Positions 26,573-34,023 of a DNA stretch of 34,023 bases are shown piece by piece (position 1 is the stretch's first letter; each line of letters begins with the position of its first letter). The notes beneath the pieces are model-generated. The model was given only the letters and a program-made list of their open reading frames with translations. It had not been told where the DNA came from and did no database searches. Origin of the DNA: Bacteroidales bacterium (GTDB taxonomy: Bacteria > Bacteroidota > Bacteroidia > Bacteroidales > Prolixibacteraceae). A program made the translations under genes and the position numbers. The stretch covers positions 1 through 34,023 of the forward strand of contig JAATGF010000037.1 of NCBI GenBank assembly GCA_015654795.1, read 5' to 3'.

Positions 26573-26917
26573 GATACAAAAAAGGCTGGATTTTCATAGA
26601 TGAAATAGGATAATACAAAAAATTTAAAGTTGCAATTTCAATCTTCCTTTTATGTGATACGAATTAATAAATGTCGTATTCGCTATTTAATATACCAAAA
26701 GCACAACTCTGCATAATTTTCGCCCTACCTTCCTTATGCTTTCCTTATATCATGCTTAGGTCATGCTTGATCAAACACGATTACAATGCTTAATAAAGTG
26801 TGTCCTGAACATGGTACAATGAAATACAAATAAGGTATGTGACAAAATTCAACCGAATTATTTTACCATTATACTGAATATAAAATATGACATCTATTGT
26901 GGTGTCCTCTCAGTTTA
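26573..26917. other. Noncoding tract with degenerate repeats
   Basis: No gene is seen. The stretch near 26680-26760 (AAAGCACAACTC...CCTACCTTCCTTATGC with repeated ATGCTT) weakly resembles 28515-28580. Confidence 0.45.
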
Positions 26918-27052
26918 TATTGATCTGAATGATCCCTATCCTTACTACCTTTATCATATCGATAAAGGCACTCCACTTCCTCCGTACCTTCCTCGTACCA
27001 ACTCCGGGTTCCTTCCTCTGGTGACAATTTCATGGGGATTTAGTGTTTGATA
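26918..27052. repeat. Dispersed ~150 bp repeat, copy B
   Basis: A second copy of 207-365 in the same orientation. CCTTTATC...GATAAAGG hairpin, CGTACC ladder, CTCGTACCAACTCCGGGTTC core (about 26991-27011), and GACAATTTCATGGGGATTTAG end. It is shorter than copy A by one or two ladder units. Confidence 0.75.
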
Positions 27053-27200
27053 ATCTGTATTTCCTGACCTCCATGAAACCGGCATCCGTGTTTAAACACT
27101 CCCGAACTACTTTTAATTTAAAATTCAAAAAATAAGAAGTAGGAAAGTAGGAAGTGCCGTATTTATACAGACTGAATGACTATTTTTTCTTACCCGTTTC

Positions 27201-27300
27201 CAATGAATTTCCCCGCTGCAAACGGACGGGATATCTTGATGAATTTTTTATTCCCCATTTTGCCGCAAGCGGCGGGGAATTAACTCATAGAGATTAAAAG
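27201..27300. repeat. GC-rich double-hairpin repeat, copy B
   Basis: The copy corresponds to 8239-8336. The second hairpin (GCCGC 27262-27266 with GCGGC 27269-27273) is here enclosed by TTCCCC and GGGGAA, giving a longer stem. The first hairpin has decayed (CCCCGCTG with ACGGACGGG). The rest of 27301-27813 is AT-rich and shows no gene. Confidence 0.7.
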
Positions 27301-27813
27301 AAATAGTTGTAACACATTACACATCCTTCCCACTTTAATCAATAATATAGATAATTATCATAAAGCTCTGACCACTTTGCCTTATGATTGAATACTAATC
27401 TCATAGGATTAATCCGCGCCATTAACTAAGAGAATTTGCTTTGTAAAGCTGATTTTACGATACCCGCCCGCTTACCACTGAGTTATTTATTCGCAAATTA
27501 CGCTGCAAAAAACAAGATTTTAAACCATTGCTTCCATCCTTTTTTACACCAAATTCTCAATATTTATCTTCAACATGAAACTTTATTAATATAATACGTA
27601 GAATCGATTATTACAAAGTTACCATTTTGGCAGTTTTTGTAATTAAAACAAGAAAAATCCGATTACAGTTTTCTTGCTTTAATAATTAATTGTATCAATA
27701 ATTATTAATTAGAAAAACATATAAGCAACGAGGTCTTTAATAGTATTGAGTTTAATATGATTGGCCGTTAAACAAAAAGAGCAGATAATAATGAACCCAA
27801 AATAAATAAAAAA

Positions 27814-28278
27814 ATGAAAGCAAGTGAATTAAAAGTAGGTCAGGATTTTAAATTCCTCGGGCAAAGAAAATTAAGACGCATTTCTGAAATTAAAGAAATA
27901 ATACCTTCGGACAGAGTGCTAAGTGAGCACGTTGGGAAGCTTTTATTTTTTTTCGAAGATGGAAGTCAAATGCTTTTGGCCAAAGAGACTGAGTTAGATG
28001 CGCCAGCAACGGCAATACCTGTAAAGAAAACAATAAAGAGAGAACCAAGTCGCTATGAATTTGAGGCTTATTTGAATAACTTATACAGTAAAACGATGGA
28101 TAGTGAGACCGCTTTAAAGCATTTCATTTATCTTACCAATCCAGATCCGGTTTCGGGACGCAAGATTACACATGAAAAATTAAAGACAGCTATCCGGACA
28201 AAACAATTTGGCCGGCTTTTACGAAAATATGATCCTTCACGATTTGAGGCTGAATATGAGTCAGATAAAATAAAATAA
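27814..28278 (+). CDS. Small soluble protein, unknown
   Basis: A 154-residue protein without signal peptide or membrane segment. The N-terminal ~60 residues (KVGQDFKFLGQRKLRRISEIKEI... LLFFFEDGSQMLLAKETEL) read like a small beta-barrel of the SH3/KOW kind, as seen in nucleic-acid or surface-binding modules of plasmid and phage proteins; this is only a fold impression. The C-terminal half is basic and helical (ALKHFIYLTNPDPVSG, KLKTAIRTKQFGRLLRKYDP). It stands alone between two long noncoding tracts. No function is proposed. Confidence 0.7.
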   Translation: MKASELKVGQDFKFLGQRKLRRISEIKEIIPSDRVLSEHVGKLLFFFEDGSQMLLAKETELDAPATAIPVKKTIKREPSRYEFEAYLNNLYSKTMDSETALKHFIYLTNPDPVSGRKITHEKLKTAIRTKQFGRLLRKYDPSRFEAEYESDKIK

Positions 28279-28710
28279 ATCCAGGGAGCGCGTTTTTAAA
28301 ACCGCTCAACAAACTGTTGAATAAACAAATGATAATGGGGATGCTAAGCCATCAATCCGTTTTATTTGGCTTAGGATTGGACTGCATATGCCTGATCCTC
28401 ACCGACCTTTGGAAATAGCAGTCATTTTTATTTTACTAAAGCCAACGTTAAATGAATCAATAATTTCCTTGATGTAAGATTTAGCTAACTAATTAAAAAT
28501 CAATAGATGTTATATTCACAATGTTCGTATAACAGAAGCACAACTCAGAGGAATTCTCTCCCCTTATACCTTCCTTAAGTACCAGAAATGAAATAATTGT
28601 ATTTGCAAACAGCCTAATCGCATGTCTTCTAGTACATTATAGTCCAGAATATGGATCCAAACTTTATCGTGTTATTCTGATTCCTGTGCTATAGGCCTGT
28701 AAATAAATTG

Positions 28711-28742
28711 AAAAGGACAGAACCGGGCGGTTACATCCTTTT
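28711..28742 (+). repeat. Two-tier hairpin upstream of an orphan leader
   Basis: AAAAGGA (28711-28717) pairs TCCTTTT (28736-28742); inside, AACC (28721-28724) pairs GGTT. It lies 40 bp before the SusC-type leader at 28747-28799 and could be an attenuator or anti-sigma-type regulatory RNA hairpin. Confidence 0.4.
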
Positions 28743-28746
28743 ACAA

Positions 28747-28799
28747 AACTAACCAAACTAACTAACCTAACTAAACCTAAACTTATGAAAAAAATGTAG
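28747..28799 (+). promoter_or_regulatory. Orphan SusC-like 5' leader with a 4-codon ORF
   Basis: A run of CTAACC/AACTAA words ends in AAACCTAAACTT and ATG AAA AAA ATG TAG (28785-28799). I know this pattern from the untranslated leaders just before TonB-dependent receptor genes in Bacteroidota, but here the ORF stops after four codons and no receptor follows. It is likely a relic. Apart from this and the hairpin, 28279-28992 holds no gene. Confidence 0.45.
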
Positions 28800-28992
28800 A
28801 ACAAAGATAAGGCTCATAGCTCTACCCACCAAACATTTTAAGTTAACAAATTGTAAAAGAGATGAAAAAATGTACTGCTTTTAATAAATTCCGGTTTACC
28901 ACGAATGATTAGTAATTTAGCCACATTGATCGTTTGAAAACATTAGTTACACATTTTATTGTATATCAATAAATTATATAAATAAATCTCTC

Positions 28993-29481
28993 GTGCAGAA
29001 GGAAATCATAACAGGATATTTTTACACCATTCTGGCAACATTGGCTTTTAGTAATGTGTACATTTTTAGCAAAGCTGCTCTAAATGAGATCTCTCTGCCT
29101 GTGTTTTTATTTTTGATGGTTTCTGCTGGATTTGTAATCAACCTGGTCATTCTTTGGGTAAAAGGCGGTTTTGTGAAGCTGTCTACTGTTCCACGTTCAA
29201 TGTGGTGGATATTCCCGACCCTTGGCATTACCGAAATCTTTACAGTTTCCACATTTTATGCATCAGTGAATGCAATTTCGGAACCTGCAGTAACAGGATT
29301 TCTTGGAAATCTTTTTCCTCTTTTCACTACACTGCTGGGAATCATGTTTTTGAAAGAGCGCTTCACGCCGATTGAAACAGTTGGCATTTTTGTTGTTTTT
29401 TCCGGAGCATTACTCACAAGCTATTCGGGAAACCTCGGCTGGAAAGACTTTTTCATTCCTGGCGTAGGGCTTGTGTTGTGA
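28993..29481 (+). pseudogene. EamA/DMT transporter, N-terminal half of a broken gene
   Basis: 162 residues with five membrane helices, starting at GTG 28993 (QKEIITGYFYTILATLAFSN). It matches the N-terminal EamA repeat of drug/metabolite transporters (ATLAFSNVYIFSKAAL; LGNLFPLFTTLLGIMFLKERFT). The frame ends at a TGA (29479-29481) inside what should be helix 6. The remaining half continues in another frame at 29481. Total length of both pieces (~301) equals one full ten-helix transporter, so one frameshift event has split it, or the two halves are translated separately. Confidence 0.75.
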
Positions 29482-29900
29482 TGAATTGTATGGGAGCTGC
29501 CACAGCAACAGTGATCGTTCGGGCAAAAGTCAATAATCTCACGCCCGAAATACTCAGTTTCAATCGCACTTTCTGGTTACTGATCTTCTTCTCAGGTTGG
29601 GTAATCATTGCCAATACCCCGATTAGCATCTCAACCAAAGCCTTATCAAATACCGTATTTGCAGCAATACTCGATCCTGTTTTGTCTATCCTGTTGTTTT
29701 ACAAAGCCTATCAATATATCGAAGCTTCGCGAGGTACGATTATTCAGTCGACGAAGGGATTAATGATTATTCCGGCGGCCTATTTTTATTTCGGAACATT
29801 ACCATTACCACATCAAATTGCGGGAGGAGTGATTGCAATGATTGGAGTGGTAATCATTGGCCTGGGACAAAATGCGCTTGACCGACGAAAACGAGGATGA
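29481..29900 (+). pseudogene. EamA/DMT transporter, C-terminal half
   Basis: 139 residues from ATG 29481 (MNCMGAATATVIVRAK), with the second EamA repeat (LSNTVFAAILDPVLSILLFYKAYQYIEASRG, then IIPAAYFYFGTLPLPHQIAGG). It begins in the TGATG where the first half stops. Helix 6 is cut by the frame change. The stop is 22 bp from the convergent RsmF-like gene. Confidence 0.75.
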
Positions 29901-29922
29901 GGAAGATACGAAGTGAGAGAGT

Positions 29923-31320
29923 TTAAAGTGGAAACTTTGTAATTTCAGCTTTTAGCCGCTCATTCAGAAATTCTGAAACAGACATCCTGATCCGCCACTC
30001 TTTCGGATAGGCACTGTTAAAACGATTTCCCAGATTTTTGACCCAGCCTAAAGGAACATTCCGGTAGGTGATTAGGTTCCACCCTTTAAACGTCGATTTT
30101 GGCGAAATATCATCCCGTTTCAGAAAAGTGATTGCCTCTTCAATTGTCAAATTGATCTCAGGGAAAGCAGACCGGTTAAGGATTGTCGATAAGGCCAATT
30201 CGTGTGCAGGGAGCAAATCCTTTTGCTTCATCTCCCCTATTTTCACCCCGGCGTGAATTATCCGAAGGTTATTTTTAATCTGTAACAAATCAGATAAATG
30301 GCGCGAAGGAAAAGCAAGTAATGAATCTTCAAATCTCAATATATCAATACTTTCGTCCGAAATTAATTCACGTCCAATTTCTTTCTCCGCTTTAGAAGCA
30401 AGTAATGGATTGTCTTTGATCTTCTTTGTCTGTGGCAAACTCCTTTCGCCGGTTTTCCGGACAACAGCCATAAAAAAACCCTCGCCTGTAATTTTATGGG
30501 GATAAAATCGGTAGCATGGAAAACCGCCGGCATCGGTAATTGTAACTCCCCAATGATCAGCAATTTTCAAACTAATAGGTTCAATATCTGCAAATTCACC
30601 AAGCCACTTTATATTCTCTTCATTCTCGGCAGAATTGAATGTACATGTGCTGTATATCAAAGCGCCACCTTCCCGGAGTGTTGGCCATACATCGGCAAGT
30701 ATGCGTTGCTGACGTTGGGCACAAAGCTGAGCATTGTCGGGTGACCATTCAAGAATTGCATTTTCGTCACGTCTGAAGAGCCCTTCGCCTGAACACGGGG
30801 CATCGATTACCAAAAGATCGAAGAAGCCGGGTAATCTTTGGAAATCACGCGGATCGTTATTCGTGACAATTACATTCGGCTTTCCCCACTTTTTTAAATT
30901 TTCGGATAAGATTTGACCTCGCGCCCTGATAACATCGTTACTGACCAGCAAACTATCTTTCGGGAGAAGTGAGGCAAGATGGGTCGATTTTCCACCCGGA
31001 GCAGCGCATAAATCAAGCACTTTCAGATCCGATTTTGTGATCGCCTGTTTTACTGCCTGTTCCAAAAACATAGAACTCGATTCCTGGACATAGTAAACAC
31101 CCGCATGGATAAACGGATCAATCGTAAAGACAGGTCGCTTCGGAACAACATAACCTGTCGCGCAGTAATCGACAGGGGTTAGGGTCGGATGACCAACATA
31201 CTTGGCAGGATTTACCCTGATTGTAGTTATCACATCATTATCAAACGATTGCTGAAATTCATCAAACTCGTTATCCAGCATTGTCTTCATTCGCTGAATA
31301 AATATTTCGGGTAAAATCAT
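29923..31320 (-). CDS. RsmF-like 16S rRNA cytosine-5 methyltransferase
   Basis: A 465-residue NOL1/NOP2/Sun-family m5C methyltransferase. The SAM-binding motif is LDLCAAPGGKSTH (102-114). The two catalytic cysteines are Cys176 in DAPCSGEG and Cys226 in STCTF. The C-terminal ~170 residues carry the ferredoxin-like and PUA-like extension found in E. coli RsmF (479 residues; C1407 of 16S rRNA), which supports that branch over RsmB, though the target is inferred. A -7 element precedes it at 31346-31353. Confidence 0.9.
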   Translation of the reverse strand: MILPEIFIQRMKTMLDNEFDEFQQSFDNDVITTIRVNPAKYVGHPTLTPVDYCATGYVVPKRPVFTIDPFIHAGVYYVQESSSMFLEQAVKQAITKSDLKVLDLCAAPGGKSTHLASLLPKDSLLVSNDVIRARGQILSENLKKWGKPNVIVTNNDPRDFQRLPGFFDLLVIDAPCSGEGLFRRDENAILEWSPDNAQLCAQRQQRILADVWPTLREGGALIYSTCTFNSAENEENIKWLGEFADIEPISLKIADHWGVTITDAGGFPCYRFYPHKITGEGFFMAVVRKTGERSLPQTKKIKDNPLLASKAEKEIGRELISDESIDILRFEDSLLAFPSRHLSDLLQIKNNLRIIHAGVKIGEMKQKDLLPAHELALSTILNRSAFPEINLTIEEAITFLKRDDISPKSTFKGWNLITYRNVPLGWVKNLGNRFNSAYPKEWRIRMSVSEFLNERLKAEITKFPL

Positions 31321-31345
31321 TTTTGCGTATTAAGCCATTCCGTTT

Positions 31346-31353
31346 CAAAATTA
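31346..31353 (-). promoter_or_regulatory. Bacteroidota -7 element for the RsmF-like gene
   Basis: On the minus strand, TAATTTTG fits TAnnTTTG 26 bp before the start codon at 31320. Confidence 0.55.
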
Positions 31354-31501
31354 GCCTTTTTCATCGTATTCCAGAACCGTAACAAAAAATTAGACATCTA
31401 TTTGCAATAATCAGCATCAATATTTCAATATTTCTTTAGCTTTACAATATTATCACAGCGGCATGGTTGTTTTTGTATAGTGCTGATTTAAAACTATTAA
31501 T

Positions 31502-33283
31502 ATGTCATTTTCATTTCGTTTACGCTATTTTCTGGGACTAATACCCTCAGCACAAAAGATAGATTCAGTCTGGGCTGAACTTTTAAAAATGCGGGATGAG
31601 TTACATTTGATTGAAACATCCAGTGAGTTTGCCCGATACAATGAGCTGAAACACCTCATTCAATCGAATGATTTTCAGGCAAAAAAGAATGATATCATCA
31701 ACATGAGTCTTATCGGAAGCGTTGAAAATAAACTTCTCAACGAACGGACACATCTTGAACATTTAAAATCGGTTAAAGATTATTTCAGATTCATTCAATC
31801 ACCTGATTTTAACAGACTAAATAAGATAGACGGAAGTTCCGAACTTGCTCGTTATTTCGAGTTAAAGAAAATTATTGAGTCACCTGATTTTATTCGCCGT
31901 AAGAAAGAGGCTGAATCACTTCGTTATAAAGATTCAACCGAATTTAGTAAAAGACACGACCTTAATACATTGCAAAAAAGTGCGCGCATAAAGCACTACT
32001 ATGCGACCCTGGCATCGGACGAATATCGTTTGTTTCTTGAGCTCGAAGCCACTGAAAAGGGGAAGTTGGGTGATCATACTAAAAAGAAGGATGCTAAAGT
32101 AAAGATATATAGTAAATTTCTGAATTCCAGCGCTTATAAAAATCTTAAAACTGTTGAAGAGCTTGGCCTTCCGGCTAAATTGGAACAATTAAAACAAGAG
32201 ACGAATACAAAGTCTTTTCTCGATCGTGAGGCTTTTCTCAAAAAACCGGCGCGTTTCGAAACGACTTCTGATTATGCTCCTTTCAATGAGTTTACCCGTC
32301 TTTCAAAAAGCAACGAAATCATTTTTTATCTAAAGTGCACAAAATCTCCGCTTTATACTAACTATCAACAGATAGTAGATTCGAAAGAGTTAGCCCGTCT
32401 TATTGAGTTAAGATCGGAAGTTGAAGATCCGGAATTTAAACAACGGGTTGCCTTTCTTAAAAATAAAAAAAGATACAATTTAACTCCTGAGCATAATACA
32501 GAGAAAGAATTCAATAAATTAGAGAACAGTAAGCTGATTAATACTTACTTTCAGCTGAAGAAGCGATCGGAGCTTGCATTTTTTGATCAGTGGGAAATTG
32601 CGATGGAAGAGAATTTTACAGAACATCAACTTGCTACAAAACTATGGGAGCCAGAAAATTACTGGGGTTCCAAAATGGCAGGTTTCAGTTTCTCACAACC
32701 AAATGAACTTCAGTCCTATAATGGAATAAAGAACATTGTGATTAAAAACAAGGTACTCTCAATCGTAACCAAATCCGAAAAATCGGAAGGGAAAGTTTGG
32801 GACCCTGCTATAGGAATTCTTTCCAAAAAGTTTGAGTACAGCTCCGGCATTTTAAACACAGGTAATAGTTTCAGATTCAAAGAGGGCGTTATTGAGGCAA
32901 AAGTAAAATTTCGCGCAAATAAAGCTATCACGAGCGCATTATCACTTACCGGCAACCAACCTTTTCCCCAGATTGATGTTTTCAGAAGTGGTGATAATAG
33001 TGTTGGTCTCGGAATTATTGATCAGCCGGGCCAAGAAAACGTCAGGAAGTTAGTTCAAATCAAAGGATTGAATTACAATAATTTTCATATCTTCAGAGTC
33101 GAAATTTTCGGAAATCTTGTGGTTTGGAAAATCAATAACTACGAAGTCCACCGTGAGCACACAACTAAAAATATGGGTGAACTGTTTATCAACTTTATCG
33201 GGAGCCTTCACCAACCAGTCAATGGAGAGATATTGCCGCACCACTTTGAGATTGACTGGGTTAGATGTTTAAGAAAAAAATAA
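31502..33283 (+). CDS. Repeat protein with catalytically dead GH16-like domain
   Basis: A 593-residue protein. The N-terminal ~355 residues are charged and helical, with a recurring motif S-x-E-x-A-R-x-x-E-L-(K/R) followed by S-x-D-F at 40-61, 112-133 and 293-314. The C-terminal part (about 361-590) has the concanavalin-like sandwich of GH16 laminarinases (FDQWEIAMEENFTEH, WDPAIGILSKKFEYSSGILNT). In place of the catalytic ExDxxE it has QIDVFR (490-495), so both glutamates are replaced by Gln and Arg. No signal peptide is visible. A role in glycan binding is possible but unproven. It lies 16 bp before the PAS gene, with which it is probably cotranscribed. Confidence 0.8.
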   Translation: MSFSFRLRYFLGLIPSAQKIDSVWAELLKMRDELHLIETSSEFARYNELKHLIQSNDFQAKKNDIINMSLIGSVENKLLNERTHLEHLKSVKDYFRFIQSPDFNRLNKIDGSSELARYFELKKIIESPDFIRRKKEAESLRYKDSTEFSKRHDLNTLQKSARIKHYYATLASDEYRLFLELEATEKGKLGDHTKKKDAKVKIYSKFLNSSAYKNLKTVEELGLPAKLEQLKQETNTKSFLDREAFLKKPARFETTSDYAPFNEFTRLSKSNEIIFYLKCTKSPLYTNYQQIVDSKELARLIELRSEVEDPEFKQRVAFLKNKKRYNLTPEHNTEKEFNKLENSKLINTYFQLKKRSELAFFDQWEIAMEENFTEHQLATKLWEPENYWGSKMAGFSFSQPNELQSYNGIKNIVIKNKVLSIVTKSEKSEGKVWDPAIGILSKKFEYSSGILNTGNSFRFKEGVIEAKVKFRANKAITSALSLTGNQPFPQIDVFRSGDNSVGLGIIDQPGQENVRKLVQIKGLNYNNFHIFRVEIFGNLVVWKINNYEVHREHTTKNMGELFINFIGSLHQPVNGEILPHHFEIDWVRCLRKK

Positions 33284-33299
33284 TCAAATTACGCCCGGA

Positions 33300-33635
33300 A
33301 TGAATATCTGGTCTGATGAATTCGATGGTGCCATAACAATCTGCGATCGGGAAGGGATCATCACCTATATGAACGATACCTCAAAAAGAGTGTTTATAAA
33401 ATATGGCGGAGGCGATCTGATCGGGACCAGCCTGCTCGACTGTCATCCTGAATCTTCACGCTCGAAACTGGCCGAAATGTTGATTACACCAACAACGAAT
33501 ATCTACACAATAGAAAAAGCAGGGATTAAAAAAATCATTCACCAATCGCCCTTATACGAAAAAGGAGTTTTTAGCGGAATAATCGAAGTCTCGATTGAAT
33601 TACCGCATTCACTCCCCCATTTTAACCGCGGTTAA
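33300..33635 (+). CDS. Stand-alone PAS-domain protein
   Basis: A 111-residue single PAS domain (GAITICDREGIITYMND; IGTSLLDCHPESSRSKL; EKGVFSGIIEVSIELPHSLPHFNR). The DCHPE-SRSKL and PHF-x-R motifs resemble the PAS domains found next to DUF438 proteins. No kinase, cyclase or DNA-binding output domain is attached. It starts 16 bp after the preceding gene, which points to a sensor partner role for that protein. The ligand is unknown; His70s region suggests no clear heme site. Confidence 0.8.
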   Translation: MNIWSDEFDGAITICDREGIITYMNDTSKRVFIKYGGGDLIGTSLLDCHPESSRSKLAEMLITPTTNIYTIEKAGIKKIIHQSPLYEKGVFSGIIEVSIELPHSLPHFNRG

Positions 33636-33722
33636 AGCACTACAGAGAAGGACAGTGGGAGACATTTTCAAATCATCTTCTCGTTAAACTCTAATATTAC
33701 TTCGGTTTCGGAGGGGGACATT

Positions 33723-33854
33723 TTACGGAGAACTTCCAGCACCTACTGCATACGCACTCCGATATTGTTTTGTGTCTTGTACTAAATCTATCAGTGAATA
33801 TTGAACTATTGTAGCAACATCACTGCCGTCCGAAAGTTTTGAAAAAAGTAATTT
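33723..33854 (-). pseudogene. ORF relic, C-terminal tail of unknown protein
   Basis: A 43-codon open frame without ATG, ending at TAA (33723-33725). The residues look protein-like (DGSDVATIVQYSLIDLVQDT then YRSAYAVGAGSSP). It is bounded by a stop upstream (33855-33857). I take it for a decayed gene fragment; with the frame at 33878 it may be part of one lost gene. Confidence 0.35.
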
Positions 33855-33877
33855 TTAAAAACGTATTGGACACCTAA

Positions 33878-34023
33878 TCAGTTATATGAACTGAATAAAT
33901 CTGTCTGAACAGGTAATTTATCTACATCGAATAACGTTTTTCCGGGCGGCATTACAACTTTTTTAACTATTCCGTTTAAGCCGCAAACGAATTCAAAGCT
34001 AAGGTAGTGGAGTAAACAAATGC
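33878..34023 (-). pseudogene. Partial ORF running off the right edge
   Basis: A minus-strand frame stays open from the edge to TGA (33878-33880), about 48 codons. The end reads NGIVKKVVMPPGKTLFDVDK and LPVQTDLFSSYN, which looks protein-like. No start is in the window, so it could be the end of an intact gene outside or a relic. Nothing else is seen in 33636-34023. Confidence 0.35.

Overview
The window looks like a chromosomal segment of a member of the Bacteroidota, probably class Bacteroidia; placement near Marinilabiliales/Prolixibacteraceae is only a guess. The evidence is a fairly AT-rich genome, several good matches to the Bacteroidota -7 promoter element TAnnTTTG, few clear Shine-Dalgarno sequences, a TonB-dependent receptor with an N-terminal carboxypeptidase-regulatory domain, a LytS/LytTR-type two-component pair, a PorE-like TPR/propeller/CRD/OmpA lipoprotein, and a PurM of the long Bacteroidota type.

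Layout. 1-441 is noncoding and repeat-rich. 442-6358 is a housekeeping block: a cyclophilin (minus strand), then a PorE-like lipoprotein, purM, prfA and pyrF on the plus strand, followed by a secreted serine esterase (6576-7493). 7494-9082 is a 1.6 kb noncoding tract made of hairpin-bearing repeats, including three copies of one ~320 bp unit. 9083-10374 holds small orphan genes on the minus strand (a four-TM protein, an immunity-like protein, a gene relic) with a 148 bp imperfect palindrome that resembles an integron attC site. A 46-codon membrane ORF and a cis-prenyltransferase (uppS type) follow. 12372-19893 carries a trehalose-6-phosphate synthase/phosphatase fusion, a TonB-dependent receptor, a periplasmic TPR-like protein, and a histidine kinase/response regulator pair. 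This ~8 kb segment is bracketed by two inverted ~260 bp repeats. 20532-24188 (minus) encodes an M16 lipoprotein peptidase and a small exported protein. 24453-26519 has a small lipoprotein, tRNA-Ser(GGA), a lipocalin-like lipoprotein and a glycine-zipper OmpA lipoprotein. 26520-28992 is mostly noncoding around one unknown gene (27814-28278). It ends with a broken EamA transporter, an RsmF-like rRNA methyltransferase (minus), and a two-gene unit of a GH16-like protein lacking both catalytic glutamates plus a lone PAS-domain protein. The right edge (33636-34023) contains minus-strand ORF relics.

How the genes work together. The receptor, TPR protein, kinase and regulator probably form one envelope sensing and uptake unit, since kinase and regulator overlap by 4 bp. 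The two lipoproteins at 25325-26519 look like an operon. No CRISPR array, phage module or intact transposase is visible. The least explained parts are the repeat families, the attC-like palindrome with its orphan genes, and the catalytically dead GH16-like protein with internal N-terminal repeats.
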